From NCBI GenBank assembly GCA_031259515.1, contig JAIRLK010000345.1:1-11361 (forward strand): a DNA stretch of 11,361 bases, read 5' to 3'. The notes under the pieces were generated by a model. It searched no databases. It saw only the letters and a program-made list of their open reading frames with translations, and had not been told where the DNA came from. The stretch is from Treponema sp. Its GTDB lineage: Bacteria; Spirochaetota; Spirochaetia; Treponematales; Breznakiellaceae. A program made the position numbers and the translations under genes. Position 1 is the stretch's first letter. Every line of letters begins with the position of its first letter. Below, in pieces: positions 6,351-11,361 of this stretch.

Positions 6351-7322
6351 ATGAAGCAATATAAGAAAATTATCGTCTTTCTTGGGGTTTTGGCGCTTGC
6401 CGCCGCCCCGTCGTTTGCCCAGCAAATTCCCGGCCTTGAGAAAATAAAGGGGAATTTAGACGAACTGGCCGGGGACTTTGCCCGGGGCCTTGCCTTTAAT
6501 TCAGGCCTGGGGCTTTGGTCCGACGCCTATATCGGCAGCATCGTTGCCGCCCCGCCCCACTTCGGCGTTGGCATCGACGCTGGTGTTACCACTATCAAGT
6601 CCACGGCCTTCAAGGACCTTCTAAGCGATCTTGGAGAATCCGATTCATCGCTCACCGGTTTGCTTGACGGTCTGGGATTGCCCCTCCCGGCGGCGCTGGT
6701 ATCGGCCAGGGTTGGGGGGCTGATCCTTCCGTTTGACGTGGGTATCAAGGGGATGTACCTTCCTTCCATCTCCATAGGGGAGATACGTTTCAACTATGCC
6801 TTTTTTGGCCTGGATGTCCGTTATGCCCTGATTAAGGACAGGGGAGTTCTGCCGGCGGTTTCCATCGGCCTGGGCTATACCTATGTGGGCGGCGGCCTTG
6901 GACTTCCTATAGGGCAGGATCAAAACATTAATTTTAACAGCCAAACGGTAACATTTAAACAGCCTGAACTCAATATTTCCTGGGGAAACAGTAGCCTGGA
7001 TCTTAAAGCCCAGGTTTCCAAGAAACTCCTCATCATTACCCCCTTCCTGGGAATCGGCGCCAGTTACGGCTTCTCTAAAGTAGGATTTGGGGTGAAGAGT
7101 GAGGTCCAAGCCGATGAAGACTTAAAAAAAATTGCAGAACAATTCGGCTTCGACCTGGACAGCCAGGGGATAACGTCAACGATCAAGGGAAAAGGCTTCA
7201 GTATCAGGATCTATGGCGGCACGTCCTTTGACATCGCCTTCATCCGCCTGAATCTGGGGGTCCTCTACAGTCCCATCGGTAATAACTTCGGGGCGGACTT
7301 CGGCATACGCTTCCAACTCTGA
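6351..7322 (+). CDS. Secreted protein of unknown family, probable outer-membrane beta-barrel
   Basis: I do not recognise the family. The 323-residue product has a classical signal peptide: KQYKK, then IIVFLGVLALAAA, then PSFA with likely cleavage after Ala23. The mature part is rich in alternating hydrophobic/polar strands with many Gly and aromatic residues (FGVGIDAGVTT, AVSIGLGYTYVGGGLG, PFLGIGASYGFSKVGFGV, IRLNLGVLYSPIG), and the chain ends in a strand (FGADFGIRFQL). This is the pattern of an outer-membrane barrel whose C-terminal strand carries a near-terminal aromatic residue. A helical stretch at about residues 24-45 and a Gly/Leu-rich loop at about 90-115 interrupt it. The frame also opens from TTG 6306, but that would translate the hairpin arm and bury the signal peptide, so ATG 6351 is preferred. 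It is a single gene, convergent with the Mla operon. Confidence 0.7.
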   Translation: MKQYKKIIVFLGVLALAAAPSFAQQIPGLEKIKGNLDELAGDFARGLAFNSGLGLWSDAYIGSIVAAPPHFGVGIDAGVTTIKSTAFKDLLSDLGESDSSLTGLLDGLGLPLPAALVSARVGGLILPFDVGIKGMYLPSISIGEIRFNYAFFGLDVRYALIKDRGVLPAVSIGLGYTYVGGGLGLPIGQDQNINFNSQTVTFKQPELNISWGNSSLDLKAQVSKKLLIITPFLGIGASYGFSKVGFGVKSEVQADEDLKKIAEQFGFDLDSQGITSTIKGKGFSIRIYGGTSFDIAFIRLNLGVLYSPIGNNFGADFGIRFQL

Positions 7323-7350
7323 AAAAACGCCGTACCGGAGAAAAACCGGC
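7322..7350 (-). terminator. Possible intrinsic terminator of the minus-strand Mla operon
   Basis: Reading the minus strand after the last operon gene, GCCG (7350-7347) can pair with CGGC (7332-7329), with an alternative inner CCGG/CCGG pairing. Then come G and six T (7327-7322). The stem is short, but its position just past the stop at 7353 and the T-run fit a weak terminator. Confidence 0.4.
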
Positions 7351-7352
7351 CC

Positions 7353-8285
7353 TTACGATCCTTGCCCCGAATGTCCTGACCGGTAAAGATCTTCCGCATA
7401 CTCCGCCTCCGCCGTGAAGCCGCCTGCCCGGAATATTTCCGCAGCCCGGTGATACGCCGGCGCGGACTGATCCCGCTTGCCCGCCTTGACATAAACATCC
7501 CCTATTGCGAGCCAGTCCTGGCCCAGGGCGTAACCGTTTTCCGCCCGCCGGTCAAAGCTCAGGGCTTCCTGTAGGGCGGCCAGGGCGTCGTCATACTGAC
7601 CAGCCACGGAAAAGACCGACGCGATAAGGTACCAGTCATAGGCCGCCTGCTCCAAATACCGCTCTTTGTCGTGAATGGCCAACGCCTTTCTCAGGGCGTC
7701 TTCCGCTTCCCGGTAACGGCCCAGCTCTTTTTCCGCCAGGCCTATGACTATCCAGCCCAGGGCGGCGGAAAGCGGGTCCGTCTTGACCGCCCCTATTTCC
7801 GCTTGAACCCGTAAGCGGATATCTGCGATAGTTTCGTCCGGCATAAGGCCGCGGCTAAGGCTGTTCGCCGGGATAATGAGGGACAGCAGATCCCTTCGGG
7901 CGCGGTAAATACGGCTGATTGCAGCCATCTCCGCGTCCCCGCCGGCTTCCGCTTCTTCCCAGGCGGCCCGCCAGACCTCGTCCGCCTCGTCCCGGCGGCC
8001 CAGGAAGAACAGGCTGTTCCCCATGGACAGCCCCGTCCTGATGCGCAGGGCCGGATCGTCAACGGAGATCGCCAGACGCCGGGCCTCGGACGCTAGGGAA
8101 AGGGCCAGGGCGTAATTCCCCCGGTCCGCTTCCCGGTTGGCCTGTTCCAGTTGAACCGCCGCCGCGTCCCGCGCCAGGCTCGTCTGTGCAGGCTGCTTAG
8201 GCGCGGAAGAACAGGCCGAAAAGACGCAGGGCAAAAGGGCAAGAAGAAAAACAAACAGGCTGCCGGTAAATCGTGTATCTTTCAC
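7353..8285 (-). CDS. TPR-repeat lipoprotein, last gene of the Mla-type operon
   Basis: The 310-residue product starts with KDTRFTGS and a hydrophobic run, then the lipobox-like VFSAC with Cys25, so it should be exported and lipidated. The rest is alpha-helical with tetratricopeptide-like repeats. The clearest units are at about 48-80 (ANREADRGNYALALSLA), about 88-112 (GNSLFFLGRRDEADEVW), about 180-205 (LGRYREAEDALRKALAI), about 220-245 (AGQYDDALAALQEALSF) and about 260-285. No enzyme motif is visible. The start is GTG 8285, preceded by GGGAGG at 8-nt spacing; an overlapping ATG is in another frame. It begins 26 nt after the MCE gene, so it is probably co-transcribed. Its role is unknown: a scaffold or partner for the lipid transporter in the periplasm is an inference from position alone. 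TPR lipoproteins are common in spirochaetes. Confidence 0.8.
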   Translation of the reverse strand: MKDTRFTGSLFVFLLALLPCVFSACSSAPKQPAQTSLARDAAAVQLEQANREADRGNYALALSLASEARRLAISVDDPALRIRTGLSMGNSLFFLGRRDEADEVWRAAWEEAEAGGDAEMAAISRIYRARRDLLSLIIPANSLSRGLMPDETIADIRLRVQAEIGAVKTDPLSAALGWIVIGLAEKELGRYREAEDALRKALAIHDKERYLEQAAYDWYLIASVFSVAGQYDDALAALQEALSFDRRAENGYALGQDWLAIGDVYVKAGKRDQSAPAYHRAAEIFRAGGFTAEAEYAEDLYRSGHSGQGS

Positions 8286-8311
8286 TGCTCATTCCTCCCG
8301 TTAAATTCAGC

Positions 8312-9355
8312 TTAAAACCGTATGTCCCGGAAACTTGAGCCGTCCGTTTTGGTCTGGCCGTGAGGCGGGATGCCGCGCCTGAGCAAGGGGTTGTTGGTTA
8401 GGGCGACCAGCACATCCTGGGCGGTCCGCAGGGCCTTCTGGAGTTCCAGGATCAAGGCGGCGATTTGGGGAAGCTGGGCCGGGATAAAATCGCTGGTCCG
8501 CTCCAGGTTACGCAGGGTACCGGCCAGGGCCTTGATGGAGGCTTCCAGGCTGGCGTACACTTCCCCTTCGCCGTCCAGGGCCAAGGCCACCGCGCCCTCC
8601 GGGGCGGAGAGCATCCCGGAAACATCCTGGAGGTTCCCGATTATGGGCCTGATGTCCGCCAAGATGCCGTCAAGGGAACCCAGGAGGTCTTCGGCCATGC
8701 CCGGCACTCTGGACGCCGCGTCTTCCACCGTCCCCAGGGTTTCCCCGGCGGCGTTTATGGCGTTTTCGGCCCCCCTCAAGGCCCGGCCCAGGGCGGTTTC
8801 ATCGGTTCCGTTAAAGGCGGCCTCTACCTGGGCTGCCACGTTGTTGATGTTTTCCAGCACGGCGTTGGCCCGGCTGACCAGAATGGTAATGCTGTCATCC
8901 TGACGGGGCGCGGCGGCGAGGCCCCGGCTAATCAGGGCCCGGCCTTCCGGCGACCGGGAATTGGGAATCACCGTCCCCTCCGCAAGGGGACCTTCGCCTA
9001 ATCCCGCGTAAAAAAGGAACTGGTTTCCCAGTCCTATAGGGTTTACCACGAGTTCCACCAGTGAGCCTTCCCTGACCCGGTCCGCGTAGATGTCGAAGAT
9101 GCTGATCTCCGCCTCTACCCGGTCATCCCCGGTCAACCGTATGGCCTTAACGTTTCCTATGGTAAATCCCTTATACTGAACCGGCATGTTGCGGCTGAGC
9201 CCCACAGCGCTGTCAAAATAGGCGAGATACCGGAAATCCCGGGCAAACAACCGCTGCTGTCTGCCGAGAAAAAAAATGACCGTCATCAGGACCGCCAGGG
9301 CGATGATGGAGAGGATCCCCACTATCTGATCGGCAAAGCGTATTCTGAACCGCAT
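8312..9355 (-). CDS. mlaD: MCE-domain lipid transport protein (MlaD-like)
   Basis: MlaD-type proteins form a ring on the periplasmic face of an ABC transporter and pass phospholipids through its pore. The 347-residue product has one N-terminal membrane anchor (about 11-30, VGILSIIALAVLMTVIFFLG). An MCE domain follows at about 38-115, with the recognisable YFDSAVGLSRNMPVQYKG and TIGNVKAIRL. The C-terminal region (about 145-320) is a long Ala/Leu-rich helical stretch with repeated N..N and I.N.L spacing, much longer than in E. coli MlaD (about 183 residues) and more like needle-forming MCE proteins. The tail is polar. Its ATG lies 34 nt inside the end of the ATPase gene, in another frame, indicating tight coupling; GGAAGGGAA lies upstream. 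Antisense open frames over this gene are GC-driven shadows. Confidence 0.88.
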   Translation of the reverse strand: MRFRIRFADQIVGILSIIALAVLMTVIFFLGRQQRLFARDFRYLAYFDSAVGLSRNMPVQYKGFTIGNVKAIRLTGDDRVEAEISIFDIYADRVREGSLVELVVNPIGLGNQFLFYAGLGEGPLAEGTVIPNSRSPEGRALISRGLAAAPRQDDSITILVSRANAVLENINNVAAQVEAAFNGTDETALGRALRGAENAINAAGETLGTVEDAASRVPGMAEDLLGSLDGILADIRPIIGNLQDVSGMLSAPEGAVALALDGEGEVYASLEASIKALAGTLRNLERTSDFIPAQLPQIAALILELQKALRTAQDVLVALTNNPLLRRGIPPHGQTKTDGSSFRDIRF

Positions 9356-10089
9356 AGACCTAATTCCCTTCCGCTCATCTCCGCCAAATCCTGATCGCCG
9401 GCTATCTCCCCGCCCTCAAGTCGGCGGACAATTTGTCCTTTGGCGATCATGATAACACAATCCGCCAAACGCTGTATCAGCGGGAAGTTATGACTGACGA
9501 AAATAATAGTCTTTCCCTCGTCCTTAAAACGCCGGACTATGCCAATAAGCCGCTGGGCGGCGGAGTCGTCCAGTGATTCGGTCCACTCGTCCAGGAAAAG
9601 AAGCTCCGGACAGCAGAGCATGGCCCGTGCAAAGGCGATGAGCTTCTGCTCTCCCATGGAGAGCATGGCCGGACGAACCTCCAGATCCCGGCGGTATCCC
9701 ACCAGTTCCATCGCCTCCCGTATCCGCTCCCGCCGCTTCCCGCTTCCCATATCGGGAAAATGAACCCGCAGGGGAAGCTCCAGGATCTGATTCAGGTTCT
9801 GGTTCGCCCAGAGCGCCGAATCCTGAAAGACCACCGCCGCTTCCCGGCGAAAGGCCAGGTTCTGGAGACGGTTCATTGAATCAATGTTTTTCCCCCGGTA
9901 GAACACATTCCCGCCGGAAGGGACCAGGATCCCGGCGGCCAGTTTGAGGGCTGTACTCTTCCCGCCCCCAGAGGGGCCCGCCAGGGCGACGGTCTTCCCT
10001 TGCTCGACCCTCAGAGAAACTTTTCCGACTATCCTTTCGCCCTGGGCGGAAAAAGATACGTCTTTCATCTCAATTATCGGCTCCGCCAT
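9322..10089 (-). CDS. mlaF: ABC transporter ATPase (MlaF-like)
   Basis: This is the cytosolic ATPase that should drive the MlaE-type permease. From ATG 10089 the product is 255 residues. Walker A is GPSGGGKST (38-46), the Q-loop glutamine is Gln89 (VVFQDSALW), the signature is LSMGEQ (143-148), Walker B is LLFLDE (163-168, Asp167/Glu168) and the switch histidine is His200 (FVSHN). All catalytic residues are present; the signature is a mild variant of LSGGQ, and the residue after Walker B is Trp rather than Pro. The frame is open upstream to 10161, but those 24 residues overlap the permease gene and lack family similarity. ATG 10089 has GGGGAAG just ahead and directly begins the conserved EPIIEMKDVSF. 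It sits 17 nt after mlaE and overlaps mlaD by 34 nt. Confidence 0.92.
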   Translation of the reverse strand: MAEPIIEMKDVSFSAQGERIVGKVSLRVEQGKTVALAGPSGGGKSTALKLAAGILVPSGGNVFYRGKNIDSMNRLQNLAFRREAAVVFQDSALWANQNLNQILELPLRVHFPDMGSGKRRERIREAMELVGYRRDLEVRPAMLSMGEQKLIAFARAMLCCPELLFLDEWTESLDDSAAQRLIGIVRRFKDEGKTIIFVSHNFPLIQRLADCVIMIAKGQIVRRLEGGEIAGDQDLAEMSGRELGLCGSEYALPIR

Positions 10090-10106
10090 GCTTCCCCGTT
10101 TCCCGC

Positions 10107-10877
10107 CTAGTTCACGGCGGTATAGTAAAGGCAGGAAAGCAAAATATTCACCAGGACGCACCAGGCAAGGGAGGATCCCACCGCTTTAAGTCCCGCCACG
10201 GGAATCTCCGTACTGGCCCGCTCCACGGAGAACCCACTGGTAATAGCTACAACGGCTACGATCATTCCAAAGGTAATACTCTTCACAATTGATATAACTA
10301 TATCCGAAATACCCAAACTCTGTAACAGGTTATCAAAATAAACCCCCGGCGGCAGGGGGTTGAAGAGCTGGGCCACCACAAAGGACGCGCCCAGGCCGAA
10401 TAGGGAGAAGTAGATGTTGAGGAGGAAGAGGGAAATGGTAACTCCCAGGAACCGGGGAACCGCCAAATGTTCGATGGGGTCAACGCCGATGGAAATATAG
10501 GCTTCCACCTCGTGAGAAACGACCATCCCGGCCAGTTCCGTGGCAATGGCGGTAGCTGACCGGGCGATGACGATAATGGCCGTTAAAAGAGGCCCGGCCT
10601 CCCTCATGATGACGGTTATGAGCACGGGGTAACTGTACCGTTCCTGGGAAATTTTCGCCAAAAAGGGCATAGTCATGGCGTTTATGGCGACTCCTATTCC
10701 CAAAGCCAGAAGCGAGGTAATCCCCAGGGCTTCCACAAAGGTAAAAAGGATCTGCATGACGAATATCTTAAAGGAGGCGCGGCCTCGGACCATAAAAGCC
10801 CCCACGCCTCTCAGGGTTCGTATAAAAAAACCCAGGGTGTAAGGAATTTCCATGAGGGCCGCCGCCTTGATATTCAT
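10107..10877 (-). CDS. mlaE: MlaE-family permease of a lipid ABC transporter
   Basis: This is the integral inner-membrane subunit that carries lipid between the bilayer and the MCE ring. The 256-residue protein has an amphipathic N-terminal helix (about 10-35) and about five hydrophobic segments. It carries the family hallmark REAGPLLTAIIVIARSATAI (92-111), followed by ATELAGM with Glu114, then EVEAYISIGVDPIEHLAVPR, which contacts the ATPase in MlaE proteins. Its length is normal (E. coli 260). I use ATG 10877. An in-frame ATG at 10853 (MEIPYTLGFF) is a real alternative, since no clear ribosome site precedes 10877 and a promoter candidate lies very close. It is the first gene of the mlaE-mlaF-mlaD-lipoprotein run. 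No STAS-domain MlaB gene is seen. Confidence 0.92.
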   Translation of the reverse strand: MNIKAAALMEIPYTLGFFIRTLRGVGAFMVRGRASFKIFVMQILFTFVEALGITSLLALGIGVAINAMTMPFLAKISQERYSYPVLITVIMREAGPLLTAIIVIARSATAIATELAGMVVSHEVEAYISIGVDPIEHLAVPRFLGVTISLFLLNIYFSLFGLGASFVVAQLFNPLPPGVYFDNLLQSLGISDIVISIVKSITFGMIVAVVAITSGFSVERASTEIPVAGLKAVGSSLAWCVLVNILLSCLYYTAVN

Positions 10878-10885
10878 ACCGTAAC

Positions 10886-10914
10886 TATATCATAGGACAG
10901 GAGTAATTTTTCAA
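10886..10914 (-). promoter_or_regulatory. Promoter candidate for the Mla-type operon
   Basis: On the minus strand TTGAAA (10914-10909) is followed after 17 bases by GATATA (10891-10886); an overlapping TATGAT (10894-10889) is a better -10 but only 14 bases away. Initiation here would leave a very short leader before ATG 10877, which favours the downstream ATG 10853 or a different promoter. Confidence 0.3.
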
Positions 10915-10916
10915 TA

Positions 10917-10952
10917 GAGGTTTTCCCAAAACTTCAATTTTGGGACAGCAAT
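10917..10952. repeat. Second, imperfect member of the inverted-repeat family
   Basis: TCCCAAAA (10924-10931) pairs perfectly with TTTTGGGA (10938-10945) across CTTCAA. The flanks GAGGTTT and CAGCAATC resemble the arms of the 6276-6324 repeat, and CCAAAACTTCA is shared with it. It lies just upstream of mlaE. Confidence 0.65.
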
Positions 10953-10963
10953 CTTTAAAAAAC

Positions 10964-10996
10964 GCAGTTTTGCAAGGCTTTAGCCTGAAAAACTGC
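10964..10996. other. Imperfect hairpin between the Mla operon and purB
   Basis: GCAGTTTT (10964-10971) pairs with AAAACTGC (10989-10996). Inside, AGGC pairs with GCCT around TTTA, separated by a small internal loop. No protein-coding signal is seen in the 160-nt gap 10878-11037; it is filled by this hairpin and the two repeat copies. Confidence 0.5.
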
Positions 10997-10998
10997 AA

Positions 10999-11056
10999 GA
11001 GCCTGGGCCAAAACCGTGCGCGGTAGCGCACAGTCAATTAGTTTTGGAACAGGCTC
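10999..11056. repeat. Third inverted-repeat family member, enclosing an inner hairpin
   Basis: GAGCCTGGGCCAAAAC (10999-11014) is complementary to 11041-11056 at 14 of 16 positions. Between them GTGCGC (11016-11021) pairs with GCGCAC (11026-11031) around GGTA. The right arm encodes the last residues of the purB product. Confidence 0.75.
11011..11031 (-). terminator. Possible terminator of purB
   Basis: Downstream of the purB stop on the minus strand, the stem GTGCGC/GCGCAC with a 4-nt loop is followed by GGTTTTGG. The stem is sound but the T-run is only four bases, so termination is likely partial. Confidence 0.4.
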
Positions 11057-11361
11057 ATGAGTTCCCGGTATTTGGCGGCCAGGGCCTTGGCCTTCTTCAC
11101 CGCGAGGCCGCAATAGGCCTCGGGCCGTTCAAAGAAGGCGAGGACGGAAGAGCCCCCGGCCTCCCCGTCTTTGGGGATCAGGCCCAGGCCGGCCATCTGT
11201 TTCCCTATTTTGTCCAGAAGCTCCGGTTCCCCCGCCAGGGAGGCGGCAAAGCTGAGGCCCTCCTGTTCCGCCCGCAGGGTGAGCTTCCGGATCAGTTCGT
11301 GGGCGGCGGAGACGCCGCTCTCCGCAAGGAGGATATAGGCGCTTTCCGCAAGGATGCCCCC
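11038..11361 (-). CDS. purB: Adenylosuccinate lyase, C-terminal part (5' end outside window)
   Basis: Only the last 107 residues are in the window; the frame is open to the edge. PurB cleaves adenylosuccinate to AMP and SAICAR to AICAR in purine synthesis, as a cytosolic homotetramer. The visible part begins GGILAESAYILLAESGVSAAH and continues ELIRKLTLRAEQEG. This fits the final helices of the fumarase/aspartase superfamily domain in PurB, where an AE.....LAE.G...AHE.(I/V)R pattern is usual. It then reads FFERPEAYCGLAVKKAKALA, like the family's P..Y.G.A ending. The active-site regions are off the window. The last residues (LMSLFQN) are encoded by the arm of a dispersed inverted repeat and look like a recent replacement of the original C-terminus. 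A different member of the lyase superfamily is possible but less likely. Confidence 0.75.
   Translation of the reverse strand, partial: GGILAESAYILLAESGVSAAHELIRKLTLRAEQEGLSFAASLAGEPELLDKIGKQMAGLGLIPKDGEAGGSSVLAFFERPEAYCGLAVKKAKALAAKYRELMSLFQN

Noticed and set aside
8370..9001. Two 177-178-residue plus-strand open frames opposite mlaD
   Set aside because: They are antisense to a well-supported MCE gene, lack recognisable domains and are expected from GC-rich codon bias.
10090..10161. 24-residue N-terminal extension of the ATPase
   Set aside because: It overlaps the permease gene, while the ATG at 10089 follows a ribosome site and begins the conserved ABC domain.
1..11361. CRISPR array, tRNA or rRNA genes, riboswitch
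   Set aside because: No regularly spaced repeats, tRNA cloverleaf, rRNA motif or known riboswitch core was seen on either strand.

Overview
The window looks like chromosomal DNA from a GC-rich spirochaete, most likely a Treponema of the termite-gut type. That is an inference from three things: the protein character (a long RecJ, a loose spirochaetal lipobox, an orphan outer-membrane protein), the compact same-strand runs of genes, and the contrast between GC-rich genes and AT-rich intergenic repeats. No ribosomal RNA or other decisive taxonomic marker is present.

Region 1 (1-270) is a minus-strand 5' fragment of an IS1-family element. Its insA-like frame is cut at base 35, where a second near-identical element end begins. 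Region 2 (about 366-5799, plus strand) is a tight run: recO, a pyrimidine/thymidine phosphorylase gene, recJ, and a membrane-anchored M23 endopeptidase gene that starts 1 nt after the recJ stop. recO and recJ both act in RecF-pathway repair. The phosphorylase salvages nucleosides and the M23 enzyme remodels the wall. Region 3 (5800-6350) holds rpsU, read best from a TTG start, followed by a 275-nt spacer. The spacer contains two GC hairpins, a decayed RelE-like toxin remnant on the minus strand, a TATAAT-containing promoter candidate and a perfect 21-bp inverted repeat. Region 4 (6351-7322, plus) encodes a secreted protein that is probably an outer-membrane beta-barrel.

Region 5 (10877 down to 7353, minus) is an Mla/MCE-type lipid transport operon in the order permease (MlaE), ATPase (MlaF), MCE protein (MlaD) and TPR lipoprotein. 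The first three should form an inner-membrane complex that moves lipid between inner and outer membranes. The lipoprotein is a candidate accessory factor. No MlaB (STAS) or MlaC gene lies among them. Region 6 (10878-11361) holds a structured repeat spacer and the 3' end of a minus-strand adenylosuccinate lyase gene (purB), whose stop codon lies inside one of the repeat hairpins.

The points most worth following up are a roughly 120-150-residue insertion in RecJ that resembles a catalytically dead DnaQ-type exonuclease fold, a family of related inverted repeats placed at gene ends and in a leader, and the Mla operon with its unexplained TPR lipoprotein.
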